Shown here one piece after another: positions 27,811-37,815 of a stretch of DNA of 64,000 bases. Position 1 is the stretch's first letter. The number at the start of each line of letters is the position of its first letter. The position numbers were made by a program, and so were the translations under genes. Location of the stretch: assembly GCF_001641335.1 (NCBI RefSeq), contig NZ_LVEM01000001.1, forward strand, positions 1,028,580-1,092,579, given 5' to 3'. The notes under the pieces were generated by a model, which saw only the letters and a program-made list of their open reading frames with translations, did not search any database and was not told the origin of the DNA. The stretch is from Bradyrhizobium stylosanthis (lineage in GTDB: Bacteria; Pseudomonadota; Alphaproteobacteria; Rhizobiales; Xanthobacteraceae).

Positions 27811-28878
27811 ATGGCGCAGCCGATCTTCTTCACAAAACCGCCTGCGACAGCACTGGCCGAGATTGCCACGCTGACCAAGGCGCAGCTTGTCGACCCCGCA
27901 AGGGGCGGCCATGTCATCACGGGTCTGGCCTCACTCGACGAAGCCGGCCCGATGCATCTGGCGTTCTTCGACAATCTCAAATATGCCGACCAGCTCCGGG
28001 CAACCAGGGCGGGGGCCGTTCTGGTCAGTCCGCGCTTCGAGGCCCAGGTGCCCGCGCATGTGGCCGTGCTGCGCGTGGCGCAGCCGTTCCGGGCCTTCGT
28101 CAGGATCGCGCGCGAGTGGCATGGCGAGGCTCTGAGGCCGCAATCCTGGACCGGCAATGACGGCATTGCGCCGTCGGCCATCATCGATCCCACGGCCCGG
28201 CTCGAGGACGGCGTGGTCGTCGAGCCGCTGGCGGTGATCGGTGCGGATGTCGAGATCGGCAGCGGCACGGTGGTCGGCGTCGGCGCGGTGATCGGGCCCG
28301 GCGTCAAGATCGGCCGGGACTGCAATGTGGGCGCCCGCACGGCGATCCAATGCGCGCTGATCGGCAACAACGTCCTGATCCATCCCGGCTGCTCGATCGG
28401 CCAGGACGGCTATGGCTTCATCTTCTTCGGCCCCGAGGGGCATCTGAAGGTGCCCCAGACCGGGCGCGTGCTGATCCAGAACGATGTCGAGGTCGGCGCC
28501 AACACCACGATCGATCGCGGGTCGCTGCGGGACACGGTCATCGGCGAGGGGACCAAAATCGACAATCAGGTCCAGATCGGCCACAATGTGACCATCGGCC
28601 GGCACTGCCTGCTGGCGGCCCAGATCGGCCTCGCCGGCAGCCTGACCATCGGCGACAACGTGGCGCTCGGAGCAAAGGTGGGCATCAACAATCACCTCAA
28701 GATCGGCGATGGCGCCCAGGTGACCGCGATGAGCGCGGTCAAGGACGACATTCCTCCGGGCGGCCGCTGGGGCGGGCATTTCGCCAAGCCGACCAAACAA
28801 TGGTTCAAAGAGATTATCGCGGTGGAGCGCCTGGTGCGGGACAGCAAGGCCGAGCCGAAGGACGAGGGACGGGAATGA
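27811..28878 (+). CDS. lpxD: UDP-3-O-(3-hydroxyacyl)glucosamine N-acyltransferase
   Basis: A 355-residue left-handed beta-helix enzyme, third step of lipid A synthesis. The N-terminal uridine-binding domain (about 1-110) is followed by hexapeptide repeats ([20 protein letters not shown]) and the catalytic-His region [12 protein letters not shown]. The ATG at 27811 follows GGTGGA. Its stop overlaps the fabZ start (ATGA). Confidence 0.95.
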   Translation: MAQPIFFTKPPATALAEIATLTKAQLVDPARGGHVITGLASLDEAGPMHLAFFDNLKYADQLRATRAGAVLVSPRFEAQVPAHVAVLRVAQPFRAFVRIAREWHGEALRPQSWTGNDGIAPSAIIDPTARLEDGVVVEPLAVIGADVEIGSGTVVGVGAVIGPGVKIGRDCNVGARTAIQCALIGNNVLIHPGCSIGQDGYGFIFFGPEGHLKVPQTGRVLIQNDVEVGANTTIDRGSLRDTVIGEGTKIDNQVQIGHNVTIGRHCLLAAQIGLAGSLTIGDNVALGAKVGINNHLKIGDGAQVTAMSAVKDDIPPGGRWGGHFAKPTKQWFKEIIAVERLVRDSKAEPKDEGRE

Positions 28879-29336
28879 CGGAGGAATCACCTATCAAGTT
28901 CGAGCTGGTGGATATCAATGCGATCCTCCAGACGCTGCCGCACCGGTTTCCGATGCTCCTGATCGACCGCGTGATCAACATCAGGGCCGATTACAGCGGC
29001 ATCGGCATCAAGAACGTCACCTTCAACGAGCCGGCCTTCCAGGGGCATTTCCCCGAACGCCCGGTGTATCCCGGCGTGATGATGATCGAGGCGATGGCGC
29101 AGACGGCGGGCGTGATCGGCATCAAGTCGGTCGAGGGCACTGAGAAGCCGCGCGCGGTGTATTTCCTCACCATCGACAAATGCAAGTTTCGCAAGCCCGT
29201 GCTGCCGGGCGATACCATCGAGTATCACATGCGCTCGCTCGGCCGCCGCAAGGCCATGTGGTGGTTTCACGGCGATGCCAAGGTCAACGGGACGGTCGTT
29301 GCCGAAGCCGACGTCGGCGCGATGCTGACGGACTGA
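28875..29336 (+). CDS. fabZ: 3-hydroxyacyl-[ACP] dehydratase FabZ
   Basis: A 153-residue hot-dog-fold enzyme. The catalytic stretch [20 protein letters not shown] carries the active His and Glu, and [13 protein letters not shown] is the typical N-terminal motif. It dehydrates 3-hydroxyacyl-ACP, competing with lpxA/lpxD for hydroxyacyl chains. Overlaps lpxD by four bases. Confidence 0.96.
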   Translation: MTEESPIKFELVDINAILQTLPHRFPMLLIDRVINIRADYSGIGIKNVTFNEPAFQGHFPERPVYPGVMMIEAMAQTAGVIGIKSVEGTEKPRAVYFLTIDKCKFRKPVLPGDTIEYHMRSLGRRKAMWWFHGDAKVNGTVVAEADVGAMLTD

Positions 29337-29358
29337 TCGCGCCGCTGCGCGAAGGGCG

Positions 29359-29682
29359 TCACGCGCGGCAGTCGTAGCGGCTGCCGCCAGCCTCGCGCCT
29401 GATATTCCGGTTGAAGAACTGGCCCATCGACGGTGCGCCCAGGAGGCGTTCGACCGTCTCGGCCGTGACGCCGCAATAGCGGCCATAGGCGCCGTCTGCG
29501 ATGACGACGAGGTCCTGCCGCGCGCGATCGTAGCAGACCCGCTGGAGCACCGTGCTGCGGGTGATGTCGCGGCACTCGAACGTTGCGAGATCGACCAGGT
29601 GGCGCTCGGCGGTCTCGACCGTTTCGGAGACGATCGGCGCAGCCGCGAGCTGCGCGAGCAGAACTGCCAGGGCCCTGACCAT
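29359..29682 (-). CDS. KTSC-domain secreted protein, antisense inside the lpx cluster
   Basis: A 107-residue protein with a short signal peptide (MVRALAVLLAQLAAAPIVS). The rest matches the KTSC domain pattern: TRSTVLQRVCYDRARQDLVV, then GAYGRYCGVTAETVERLLGAPSMGQFFNRNIR. It is encoded opposite to fabZ and lpxA and fills the gap between them. KTSC proteins have no settled function. Three Cys (ECRD, RVCYD, RYCG) plus a terminal DCRA could form disulphides. The start is chosen for the signal peptide. Confidence 0.72.
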   Translation of the reverse strand: MVRALAVLLAQLAAAPIVSETVETAERHLVDLATFECRDITRSTVLQRVCYDRARQDLVVIADGAYGRYCGVTAETVERLLGAPSMGQFFNRNIRREAGGSRYDCRA

Positions 29683-29858
29683 AATGACTTCAAGCTCCAC
29701 ATGAACACGTTGAAGGGCCGGGATGGCGGCCTCATCCGGCACTTGAAACACGGCGAGATGATACGTCACTGGACAGATCGGGCATAGTCGCGCTAACCAG
29801 CGGAAAACCTAACGACTTCAACACACAATCAGACCTTCTTGACGAGTTAGATTGCTTG

Positions 29859-30650
29859 ATGAGCAAGATTGATCCCACCGCACGGGTCGCGGACGGCGCC
29901 GTGATCGGCGAGGGCACCGAGATCGGCCCCTATTGCATCATTGGCCCGAATGTCGTGATCGGCGCGAACTGCAAGCTGATCGGGCATGTGCACATCACGG
30001 CGCAGACCACCATCGGGGACGATTGCACGATCTATCCTTTCGCCTCGCTCGGCACGCCGCCGCAGTCGCTCAGCTATCGTGGCGAGCTGACCAGGCTTAC
30101 GATCGGATCGGGCTGCACCATCCGCGAGTCCGTGACCATGAACGCCGGCACGGTCGCCGGCGGCGGCATCACCTCGGTCGGTGACCGCGGCTACTTCATG
30201 AACTGCAGCCATGTCGGCCATGACTGCCATGTCGGCAACGACGTGATCTTCGCGACGTCGGCGACGCTCGGCGGTCACTGCGAGATCGGCGATTTCGTCT
30301 TCATCGGCGGCCTGTCCGCGGTCCACCAGTTTACCCGGATCGGGCCGCAGGTCATGGTGGGCGGCGTCTGCGGCGTCCGCGACGACATCATCCCGTTCGG
30401 ACTGGTCAATGGCCAGTATGCCGCGCTCGAGGGCCTCAACCTCATCGGTATGAAGCGCCGCAAATTCACCAAGCAGCGGCTCGCGACGGTGCGTGGCTTC
30501 TACCAGAAGCTCTTCCACGGGCCGGGCACGTTCGCCGAGCGGCTCGAGGCGGCGCGGCCGCTGGCGGGAGAAGATCCCGCCATCGCCGAAATCCTCGACT
30601 TCATCGGCAAGGGCAAGCGCCCGCTCTGTCTTCCCGCCATCGCGAAGTGA
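29859..30650 (+). CDS. lpxA: Acyl-ACP--UDP-N-acetylglucosamine O-acyltransferase
   Basis: A 263-residue left-handed beta-helix enzyme, first step of lipid A synthesis. Hexapeptide repeats begin at once (IDPTARVADGAVIGEGTEIG), the catalytic His lies in MNCSHVGHDCHVG, and the C-terminal helical domain has GLNLIGMKRRKF. It is separated from fabZ by the antisense KTSC gene, so it probably has its own promoter within 29683-29858 or is reached by read-through. Confidence 0.96.
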   Translation: MSKIDPTARVADGAVIGEGTEIGPYCIIGPNVVIGANCKLIGHVHITAQTTIGDDCTIYPFASLGTPPQSLSYRGELTRLTIGSGCTIRESVTMNAGTVAGGGITSVGDRGYFMNCSHVGHDCHVGNDVIFATSATLGGHCEIGDFVFIGGLSAVHQFTRIGPQVMVGGVCGVRDDIIPFGLVNGQYAALEGLNLIGMKRRKFTKQRLATVRGFYQKLFHGPGTFAERLEAARPLAGEDPAIAEILDFIGKGKRPLCLPAIAK

Positions 30651-30657
30651 ACCCGGG

Positions 30658-31527
30658 ATGGCCGCGGACATGACATCGGCGGCTCCTGAGATTTCATCGC
30701 CGGTCGGCGTGGTCGCCGGCGGCGGCGCGATGCCGTTCGCGGTGGCCGACTCGCTCGCCGCGCGCGGCATCACGCCGGTGCTGTTTCCGCTCCGCGGCGC
30801 CTGCGATCCGGCGCGGGTGGAGAAATTCCGCCACCGCTGGATCTCTGTCGGCCAGCTCGGCCGCGCGATGCGCCTGTTCCGCGAGGAGGGCTGCCGCGAC
30901 CTGATCTTCATCGGCACCCTGGTGCGGCCGTCGCTGTCCGAGATCCGCTTCGACATGAAGACGCTGCGCCTGCTCGGCAATGTCATCCGCGCCTTTCGCG
31001 GCGGCGACGACCATCTTCTTTCCGGCGTCGGCCGCATCCTCGAGCAGGACGGCTTCCGCATGGTGGGCATCAAGGACGTCGCGCCTGACCTCTTGATGCC
31101 CGAGGGCTGCATCAGTCGCGCCTGGCCGAACGACAATGCCAAGGCCGACATCGAGCGCGGGCGCGCGGTGCTGACGGCGCTCGGTCCGTTTGACATCGGC
31201 CAGGCTGCCGTGGTGATCGACGGCCACGTGGTGGCGGTCGAGGACATTGAGGGCACCGACGCGCTGCTCGCGCGCGTGGCGCGGCTGCGCGAGGAGGGCC
31301 GCATCCGCGCCGCGACCGGCCGCGGCGTGCTGGTGAAGGCGCCGAAGAGCGGGCAGGATCTGCGCTTCGACTTGCCGACGATCGGCCCGCGCACCATCGA
31401 GGGTGTCGCCAAGGCCGGCCTTGCCGGCATCGCCGTCATGGCCGGCAACACGATCGCCGCCGAGCCGCAGGCGATGATCGCGCTTGCCGACGCCAAATAT
31501 CTCTTCGTCATCGGCCTGCCCGCGTGA
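30658..31527 (+). CDS. lpxI: UDP-2,3-diacylglucosamine diphosphatase LpxI
   Basis: A 289-residue LpxI (DUF1009) enzyme, the alphaproteobacterial replacement for LpxH. Motifs: VGVVAGGGAMPFAVADSLAA at the N terminus, LRGACDP, DHLLSGVGRILEQDGF, and the C-terminal KAPKSGQDLRFDLPTIGPRT. Two starts (30658 and 30670) are possible. Its TGA overlaps the lpxB start. Confidence 0.94.
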   Translation: MAADMTSAAPEISSPVGVVAGGGAMPFAVADSLAARGITPVLFPLRGACDPARVEKFRHRWISVGQLGRAMRLFREEGCRDLIFIGTLVRPSLSEIRFDMKTLRLLGNVIRAFRGGDDHLLSGVGRILEQDGFRMVGIKDVAPDLLMPEGCISRAWPNDNAKADIERGRAVLTALGPFDIGQAAVVIDGHVVAVEDIEGTDALLARVARLREEGRIRAATGRGVLVKAPKSGQDLRFDLPTIGPRTIEGVAKAGLAGIAVMAGNTIAAEPQAMIALADAKYLFVIGLPA

Positions 31528-32702
31528 TGCAGACCCGCGATCCCCAGCGAAAGATCTTCCTGATCGCGACGGAGGAATCCGGCGACCGGCTCGGCAGCGC
31601 GCTGATGAAGGTGCTGCGCCAGCGGCTTGGCGACGGCGTGCAGTTCGTCGGTGTCGGCGGCCGCACCATGGCGCGCGAGGGGCTGGAAACGCTGTTTCCG
31701 ATCGAGGAGCTGTCGATCGTTGGTTTCGCCGCAGTGGTGCAGCAATTGCCGAAGATCCTGCGGCTGATCCGCGGGACCGTGGACGCCGTTCTGGAAGCCG
31801 CGCCCGACGCGCTCGTCATCATCGACAGTCCGGATTTCACCCATCGCGTCGCCCGCCGCGTCCGTGCGAAGAACCCTGCGATCCCCGTCGTCGATTATGT
31901 CTCGCCGCAGCTCTGGGCCTGGCGGCCGGGACGGGCGCGGACCATGCTCGGCTATGTCGATCACGTGCTTGGCCTCTTGCCGTTCGAGCCGGAGGAATAC
32001 CGCAAGCTCGGCGGGCCGCCCTGCAGCTATGTCGGACACCCCCTGATCGAGCAATTGTCTTCGCTGCGACCGAACGCGCAGGAGCAGGCGCGCCGCGACG
32101 GTGAGCCGCCGGTGCTGCTGGTGCTGCCCGGCAGCCGCCGCAGCGAGATCCGGCATCATCTCGACGTGTTCGGCGCGGCGCTCGGCCGGCTGCAGGGGCA
32201 GGGGCGCGCCTTCGAGCTGATGCTGCCGACCATGCCGCATCTCGAAGCCACCGTGCGCCAGGGGATCGCGAGCTGGGCGGTCAAGCCGCAGATCGTGATC
32301 GGCGAGGCCGAGCGGCGCGCCGCCTTCCGTCTCGCGCACGCCGCGCTGGCGAAGTCCGGCACGGTGACGCTGGAGCTTGCGCTATCGGGCATTCCCATGG
32401 TGACGGCCTATCGCGTCGGCGCGATCGAAGCCTTCATCCTGCGCCGCGCGATCCGCGTCTCCTCGGTGATCCTCGCCAATCTCGTGATCGGCGAGGACGT
32501 TATTCCGGAATACCTGCAGGAGGACTGCACGCCGGAGAAGCTTGCCCAGGCGTTGTCGGAGGTGCTGACCGACACGCCGCTGCGCCAGCGGCAGGTCGAA
32601 GCCTTCGCCCGGCTCGACCGGATCATGTCGACCGGCAACAAGTCGCCCAGCGTGCTCGCGGCCGATGTCGTGCTGGCGACGATGCGGAAGGGCCGGCGAT
32701 AG
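31527..32702 (+). CDS. lpxB: Lipid-A-disaccharide synthase
   Basis: A 391-residue family-19 glycosyltransferase. Typical motifs: FLIATEESGDRLGSALMKVL, GVGGRTMAREGLETLF, DSPDFTHRVARRVR, and YVSPQLWAWRPGRA. The late SGTVTLELALSGIPMVTAYR is the nucleotide-sugar site. GTG at 31524 is an alternative start. Last gene of the envelope cluster. Confidence 0.96.
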   Translation: MQTRDPQRKIFLIATEESGDRLGSALMKVLRQRLGDGVQFVGVGGRTMAREGLETLFPIEELSIVGFAAVVQQLPKILRLIRGTVDAVLEAAPDALVIIDSPDFTHRVARRVRAKNPAIPVVDYVSPQLWAWRPGRARTMLGYVDHVLGLLPFEPEEYRKLGGPPCSYVGHPLIEQLSSLRPNAQEQARRDGEPPVLLVLPGSRRSEIRHHLDVFGAALGRLQGQGRAFELMLPTMPHLEATVRQGIASWAVKPQIVIGEAERRAAFRLAHAALAKSGTVTLELALSGIPMVTAYRVGAIEAFILRRAIRVSSVILANLVIGEDVIPEYLQEDCTPEKLAQALSEVLTDTPLRQRQVEAFARLDRIMSTGNKSPSVLAADVVLATMRKGRR

Positions 32703-32713
32703 AAGACGGTCTT

Positions 32714-32798
32714 GTAGGGTGGGCAACGCGCAGCGTGCCCACCTTGCCGTTGTTGGTTGCGGGAAAGTCGTAGGCACGCTTCGCTTTGCCCACCCTAC
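32714..32798. repeat. Palindromic intergenic repeat (arms 26 bp, two mismatches)
   Basis: The left arm starts GTAGGGTGGGCAACGCG (32714-32739) and the right arm is its reverse complement with two changes (32773-32798). It fills the gap between the convergent lpxB and SDR genes. The sequence family GTAGGxTGGG...AGCGAAGCG recurs at 39537-39623. These resemble the dispersed palindromic elements common in Bradyrhizobium. Confidence 0.75.
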
Positions 32799-32814
32799 GG
32801 TACTTCCCGTGCCG

Positions 32815-33578
32815 TTAGGCCAACCCGCCATCCACCCGAAAACACTGGCTGGTGATGCGCTGGCTCTCGTCGGAGGCGAGAAACAGCGCCATTCTGGCGA
32901 TGTCTTCAGGCGTCACCGCGTCGGGGACGGCCTGACGGGTACGAAACTCGGCGATGACGCGCTCGTCCGGATACCACAGCCGGCGCTGGCGCTCGGTGAT
33001 CACCATGCCTGGCGCGATCGCATTGACGCGGATGCGGTCGGGACCGACCGACCGCGCCAGCGAATTGGTGAAGCCGACGATCGCTGCCTTCGCCGCGGCA
33101 TAGACCGGCAACGCCGGGGCGCCGCGCATCCAGGCGATCGACGACATGTTGACGATCGAGCCGCCGCCGCGCGCCTGCATCTGCGGCACCACGGCCTGTG
33201 CGGCAAAGAACACGTGCCTGAGGTTGACGCCGATGGTCCAGTCGAACTCGGCGGGCGTCACGTCCGCGAGCACGTGGCGCTGGTCGTTGGCGGCGTTGTT
33301 GACGAGCACTGCGGCGTCTCCGAGCTTGCGGTGGACCTCCGCCATCGCGGTGCGCAGGGCCTCGATGTCGAGGAGGTCGCAGCGCACGAATAGCGGCGTC
33401 GTGCCGGCCGCGGCCGCTACCTCCGCCGCCAGCGCCGCGCCCGCCGCTTCGTCGACGTCGAGAAACGCAACGCGGGCGCCTTGACCCGCGAAGGCGCGCA
33501 CGAAGGCGGCGCCGATGCCGCTGGCGCCGCCGGTAATCAACACCACGCGGTCCGCGAGGCCTGCATAGTTCGTTCTTG

Positions 33579-33582
<4 letters not shown>
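32815..33582 (-). CDS. SDR family oxidoreductase
   Basis: A 255-residue short-chain dehydrogenase. The NAD(P) site is TGGASGIG (residues 17-24), the active-site Ser lies in IVNMSSIAW and Tyr/Lys in YAAAKAA. The C-terminal end SQCFRVDGGLA is typical of classical sugar- or polyol-active SDRs. Its ATG overlaps the stop of the ABC transporter ATPase gene, so it is the last gene of that operon and probably oxidises the imported compound. Confidence 0.88.
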
Positions 33583-34688
<1,106 letters not shown>

Positions 34689-34698
34689 AACCACTCCA

Positions 34699-35556
34699 TC
34701 ATTTCACGGCCCCCGCGGTCAGGCCGCGTACGAAGTACTTGCCGCCGATCAGGTAGATCAGCAGCGTCGGCAGGGCGGCGATCATCACCGCGGCGCTCTG
34801 CACGCCATGCTGCGGGATATCGGCGACGGCCGCGGAGAGCGCGATCAGCGCGGCGGTGACCGGCTGCTGCTGACCGGTCGTGAACGTCACACCATAGAGG
34901 AACTCATTCCAGATATGGGTGAACTGCCAGATCACGGTGACGACCAGGATCGGCGGCGAGAGCGGCAGGATGATGCGCCAGAAGATGCGAAAGAACCCGG
35001 CGCCGTCGATGCGTGCCGCCCTGATCAATTCCTGCGGGATGGCCACGTAGTAGTTGCGGCAGAACAGGACGGTGAAGGAGAGGCCCTGGATCGTGTGGAT
35101 CAGGACCAGGCCCGTCAGCGTGTTCATCAGGCCGGTATCGCGCAGCACGATGGTCCAGGGCAGCAAACGCATCTGCTGCGGCAGGAAGATGCCGAGCGTG
35201 ACGATGCCGTAGATCCAGCTGTCGCCGCGAAAGCGCCAGAGCGAGATCGCGTAACCGGCGACCGCGCCGAGCAGGGTGGAGAAGATCGTGGCCGGAATGG
35301 TCACGAGCGCCGAGTTCAGCATGTACGGCCGGATGCCGGCGCAGGTCTCGGCGACGCAGAAGCCGCTCCAGGCCGCGGCATAATTGCTCCAGGCCAGATG
35401 CTGCGGCCAGCCGATCATCGAGCCCTGCGCGATCTCCTCGTTGGTGCGGAGCGAATTCAGCACGACGACGGCCAATGGCGCGAGCCATGCGGCCGCGACC
35501 AGCGACACGATGAGATAGATCAGGATCCGGCTGGATGCGAAGCTGCGGTCACGCAT
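34699..35556 (-). CDS. Carbohydrate ABC transporter permease (MalG-like)
   Basis: A 285-residue inner-membrane protein with six predicted spans. The EAA loop reads ELIRAARIDGAGFFRIFWRIILPLSPP, the coupling site for the ATPase. The ATG at 35556 overlaps the end of the upstream permease gene. It matches the MalG-type partner in CUT1 importers. Confidence 0.91.
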   Translation of the reverse strand: MRDRSFASSRILIYLIVSLVAAAWLAPLAVVVLNSLRTNEEIAQGSMIGWPQHLAWSNYAAAWSGFCVAETCAGIRPYMLNSALVTIPATIFSTLLGAVAGYAISLWRFRGDSWIYGIVTLGIFLPQQMRLLPWTIVLRDTGLMNTLTGLVLIHTIQGLSFTVLFCRNYYVAIPQELIRAARIDGAGFFRIFWRIILPLSPPILVVTVIWQFTHIWNEFLYGVTFTTGQQQPVTAALIALSAAVADIPQHGVQSAAVMIAALPTLLIYLIGGKYFVRGLTAGAVK

Positions 35557-36424
35557 GGATCGCCCGTCGCCGCTGGAGATAGCGCCACGCCGCATAGGGC
35601 AGCAGCACCGCAAGAAGAATGAGCAACATGAGGACCGCCGCCGCCGCGCCTCGCCCGAGCAGGCTACGCTGGAACATCAGGTCGTAGACGACGAGCGCCG
35701 GCAGTTGCGTCGCGATTCCAGGCCCACCATTGGTGAGCGCGCGGACGAGGTCGAAGGTCGAGATCGCGAACTGCAGCTGGATGACGATGACGGTGATGGT
35801 GATCGGCCATAGCGTCGGCAGGATGACGCGCCGGTACATCCGGACCGGCCCCGCGCCGTCGATCTGCGCGGCCTTGATCAAATCGGCATCGACGGACCGA
35901 AGGCCCGCAAGGAAGAGCGCCATGGCAAAGCCCGAGGATTGCCAGATCGCGGCGATGACGATGGTCCAGATCGCCATGTCGCGGTCGATCAGCCAGTCGA
36001 AACGGAAGGAGGTCCAGCCGAGGTCATGAACCAGCTTCTGGATCCCGAGGCCGGGATTGAGCAGCCAGCTCCAGACCGTGCCGGTGACGACGAACGACAC
36101 CGCCAGGGGATAGAGGAAGATCGAGCGCAGCACATTCTCGCCGCGAATGCGCTGGTCGAGCAGGATCGCCAGGATCAGGCCGGTCGCCAGACTGAGCAGC
36201 ACGAAGGCACTGCCGAACAGCAGCAGATTGTCGAAGGCGATCTGCCAGTTCCGCGATGCCGCGACCGAGGAATAGTTGCGCAGGCCCACCCAGCCCGTCA
36301 CGGGGACCAACGTGGAGGGCGTGAACGAGATCCAGATCGTCCACAGCGTGAACGCAATGAGATGCGCGGCGGACAACAGCAGCGGCACCCAGATCGTCAG
36401 GATTTCGGGCAGCCGGCGGATCAT
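35549..36424 (-). CDS. Sugar ABC transporter permease (MalF/UgpA-like)
   Basis: A 291-residue permease with about six spans; the EAA loop is DLIKAAQIDGAGPVRMYRRVILPTLWP. The ATG at 36424 is preferred. A TTG at 36472 would overlap the binding-protein stop and add 16 residues, and cannot be excluded. Second membrane subunit of the importer. Confidence 0.9.
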   Translation of the reverse strand: MIRRLPEILTIWVPLLLSAAHLIAFTLWTIWISFTPSTLVPVTGWVGLRNYSSVAASRNWQIAFDNLLLFGSAFVLLSLATGLILAILLDQRIRGENVLRSIFLYPLAVSFVVTGTVWSWLLNPGLGIQKLVHDLGWTSFRFDWLIDRDMAIWTIVIAAIWQSSGFAMALFLAGLRSVDADLIKAAQIDGAGPVRMYRRVILPTLWPITITVIVIQLQFAISTFDLVRALTNGGPGIATQLPALVVYDLMFQRSLLGRGAAAAVLMLLILLAVLLPYAAWRYLQRRRAIHA

Positions 36425-36468
36425 CTCAGACCCCGCCGGCCGGCCCGCTCTCGTCGAGACGGCGATCG

Positions 36469-37755
36469 TCAACGTGCGCTCTCGACGGCCTCGGCGAGGC
36501 GTGTCGCCGCCTGCTCCGGCTTGATGGTCTTGTTCTTCACATACTCCGTGATCACGTCGATCATGGCTGCCGTCATGCCGTTTTCCTGCGCCATGTTGTG
36601 GGCAAGGCTGAGGACGGCCTGATTGCTGGCGATCGCGTCTTTCAAAGCTGCTGCGGTCCGCCGTTGACCGTCCGACCAGCCTTCGCCGGAGAGATCGACG
36701 TCGGTACGCACGGGGATCGATCCCGTGATCTGCGAGTACATGGTCTGGATCGCCGGATCCATCACGAGCTGGGCCATCAGCGTCTGGCCGGCCTGGAGGT
36801 CCGCCTCCTTACGCTGCCAGAAGATGAAGGCATCGGCGTTCAGCAGGAAGACCGGCTTGCCATTGTCGCTCGGGCCGGGAGCGATCATGAAGTCTTCGAA
36901 TTTGAAGCCGGCGTTGCGCAGCACGCCCTGGGCCCAACCGCCCATGATCATCATGCCCATGTCGCCGTCGACGAAGCGCTTCAAATTGGTCGAGAAATGC
37001 TGGGCGCCGACATTGGGGTCCATCCAGTCGGCGATCTTGCGGACCTGCGCGAAGGCGGCCTTGATCTCGGGGGCCTTCAGCGCCTTCTCGTCGAGATTCA
37101 TGATGGCCGTGCGGTAGACGGCGGGACTGATGCCCGCCAAGGCGGCCTCGAACTTCTGTCCGTCATCGGGGCGGGTGCCGCCGTTGGCGATGGGATAGGC
37201 CACGCCGCCCGATTTCATCTTCTCGGCGAGATCGTTGAACTCGGCCCAGGTGACGGGGACCTTGTCGGCCTTGGCCTTGTCCATGGCGCGCTTGGAGAGA
37301 AACAGCATGTTGGTGCTGTAGATCTGCAAGGGCAGCGCAATCCATTTGCCCGCCGGCCTGTGCAGCTTGGCAAGGTCCGGCGCGACGACCTTCTCATAGC
37401 CGGCGGCCGCGACGAGAGCGTCGAGATCGACGGTCGGCGCGATCTTCGACCAGGCCGCGATCTCGGGGCCCTTGAGCTGCGAGCAGGCCGGCGGATCGCC
37501 GGCGATGATCTGGGCACGCAGCTTGTTCATCATCTCGGTGGTGAATCCGGGGACGGGCGAGTGCTGCCAGACCCCGCCTTTCTCCTCGAATTTCTTGCCG
37601 AGCGCCGTGATGGCCGCTCCGTCGCTGCCTGCGGACCATTGCGAGATGGCGGTCAGGCGCGGCTTGACCGCGCCTTGGGCGCGGGCAAAGGCCGGCAGCG
37701 CAAGCGCGGCGGCAGATCCAGCAAGCAGACGACGCCTTGTTGTTGTGATCGGCAT
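36469..37755 (-). CDS. ABC transporter sugar-binding protein
   Basis: A 428-residue periplasmic solute-binding protein (family 1). The signal region TTTRRRLLAGSAAALALPAFA is a Tat-like signal with three Arg. Family features include the early ISQWSAGSDGAAITALGKKF and the mid FVDGDMGMMIMGGWAQGVL. GGAGGA precedes the ATG. It presents a sugar or polyol to the permeases; the ligand cannot be named from sequence. Confidence 0.92.
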   Translation of the reverse strand: MPITTTRRRLLAGSAAALALPAFARAQGAVKPRLTAISQWSAGSDGAAITALGKKFEEKGGVWQHSPVPGFTTEMMNKLRAQIIAGDPPACSQLKGPEIAAWSKIAPTVDLDALVAAAGYEKVVAPDLAKLHRPAGKWIALPLQIYSTNMLFLSKRAMDKAKADKVPVTWAEFNDLAEKMKSGGVAYPIANGGTRPDDGQKFEAALAGISPAVYRTAIMNLDEKALKAPEIKAAFAQVRKIADWMDPNVGAQHFSTNLKRFVDGDMGMMIMGGWAQGVLRNAGFKFEDFMIAPGPSDNGKPVFLLNADAFIFWQRKEADLQAGQTLMAQLVMDPAIQTMYSQITGSIPVRTDVDLSGEGWSDGQRRTAAALKDAIASNQAVLSLAHNMAQENGMTAAMIDVITEYVKNKTIKPEQAATRLAEAVESAR

Positions 37756-37815
37756 GGCAGTTCCTCCCGGTGTGAACTTCTCATTGGCGCGTTGAAGCCG
37801 CAGGCTCAGGGCATG

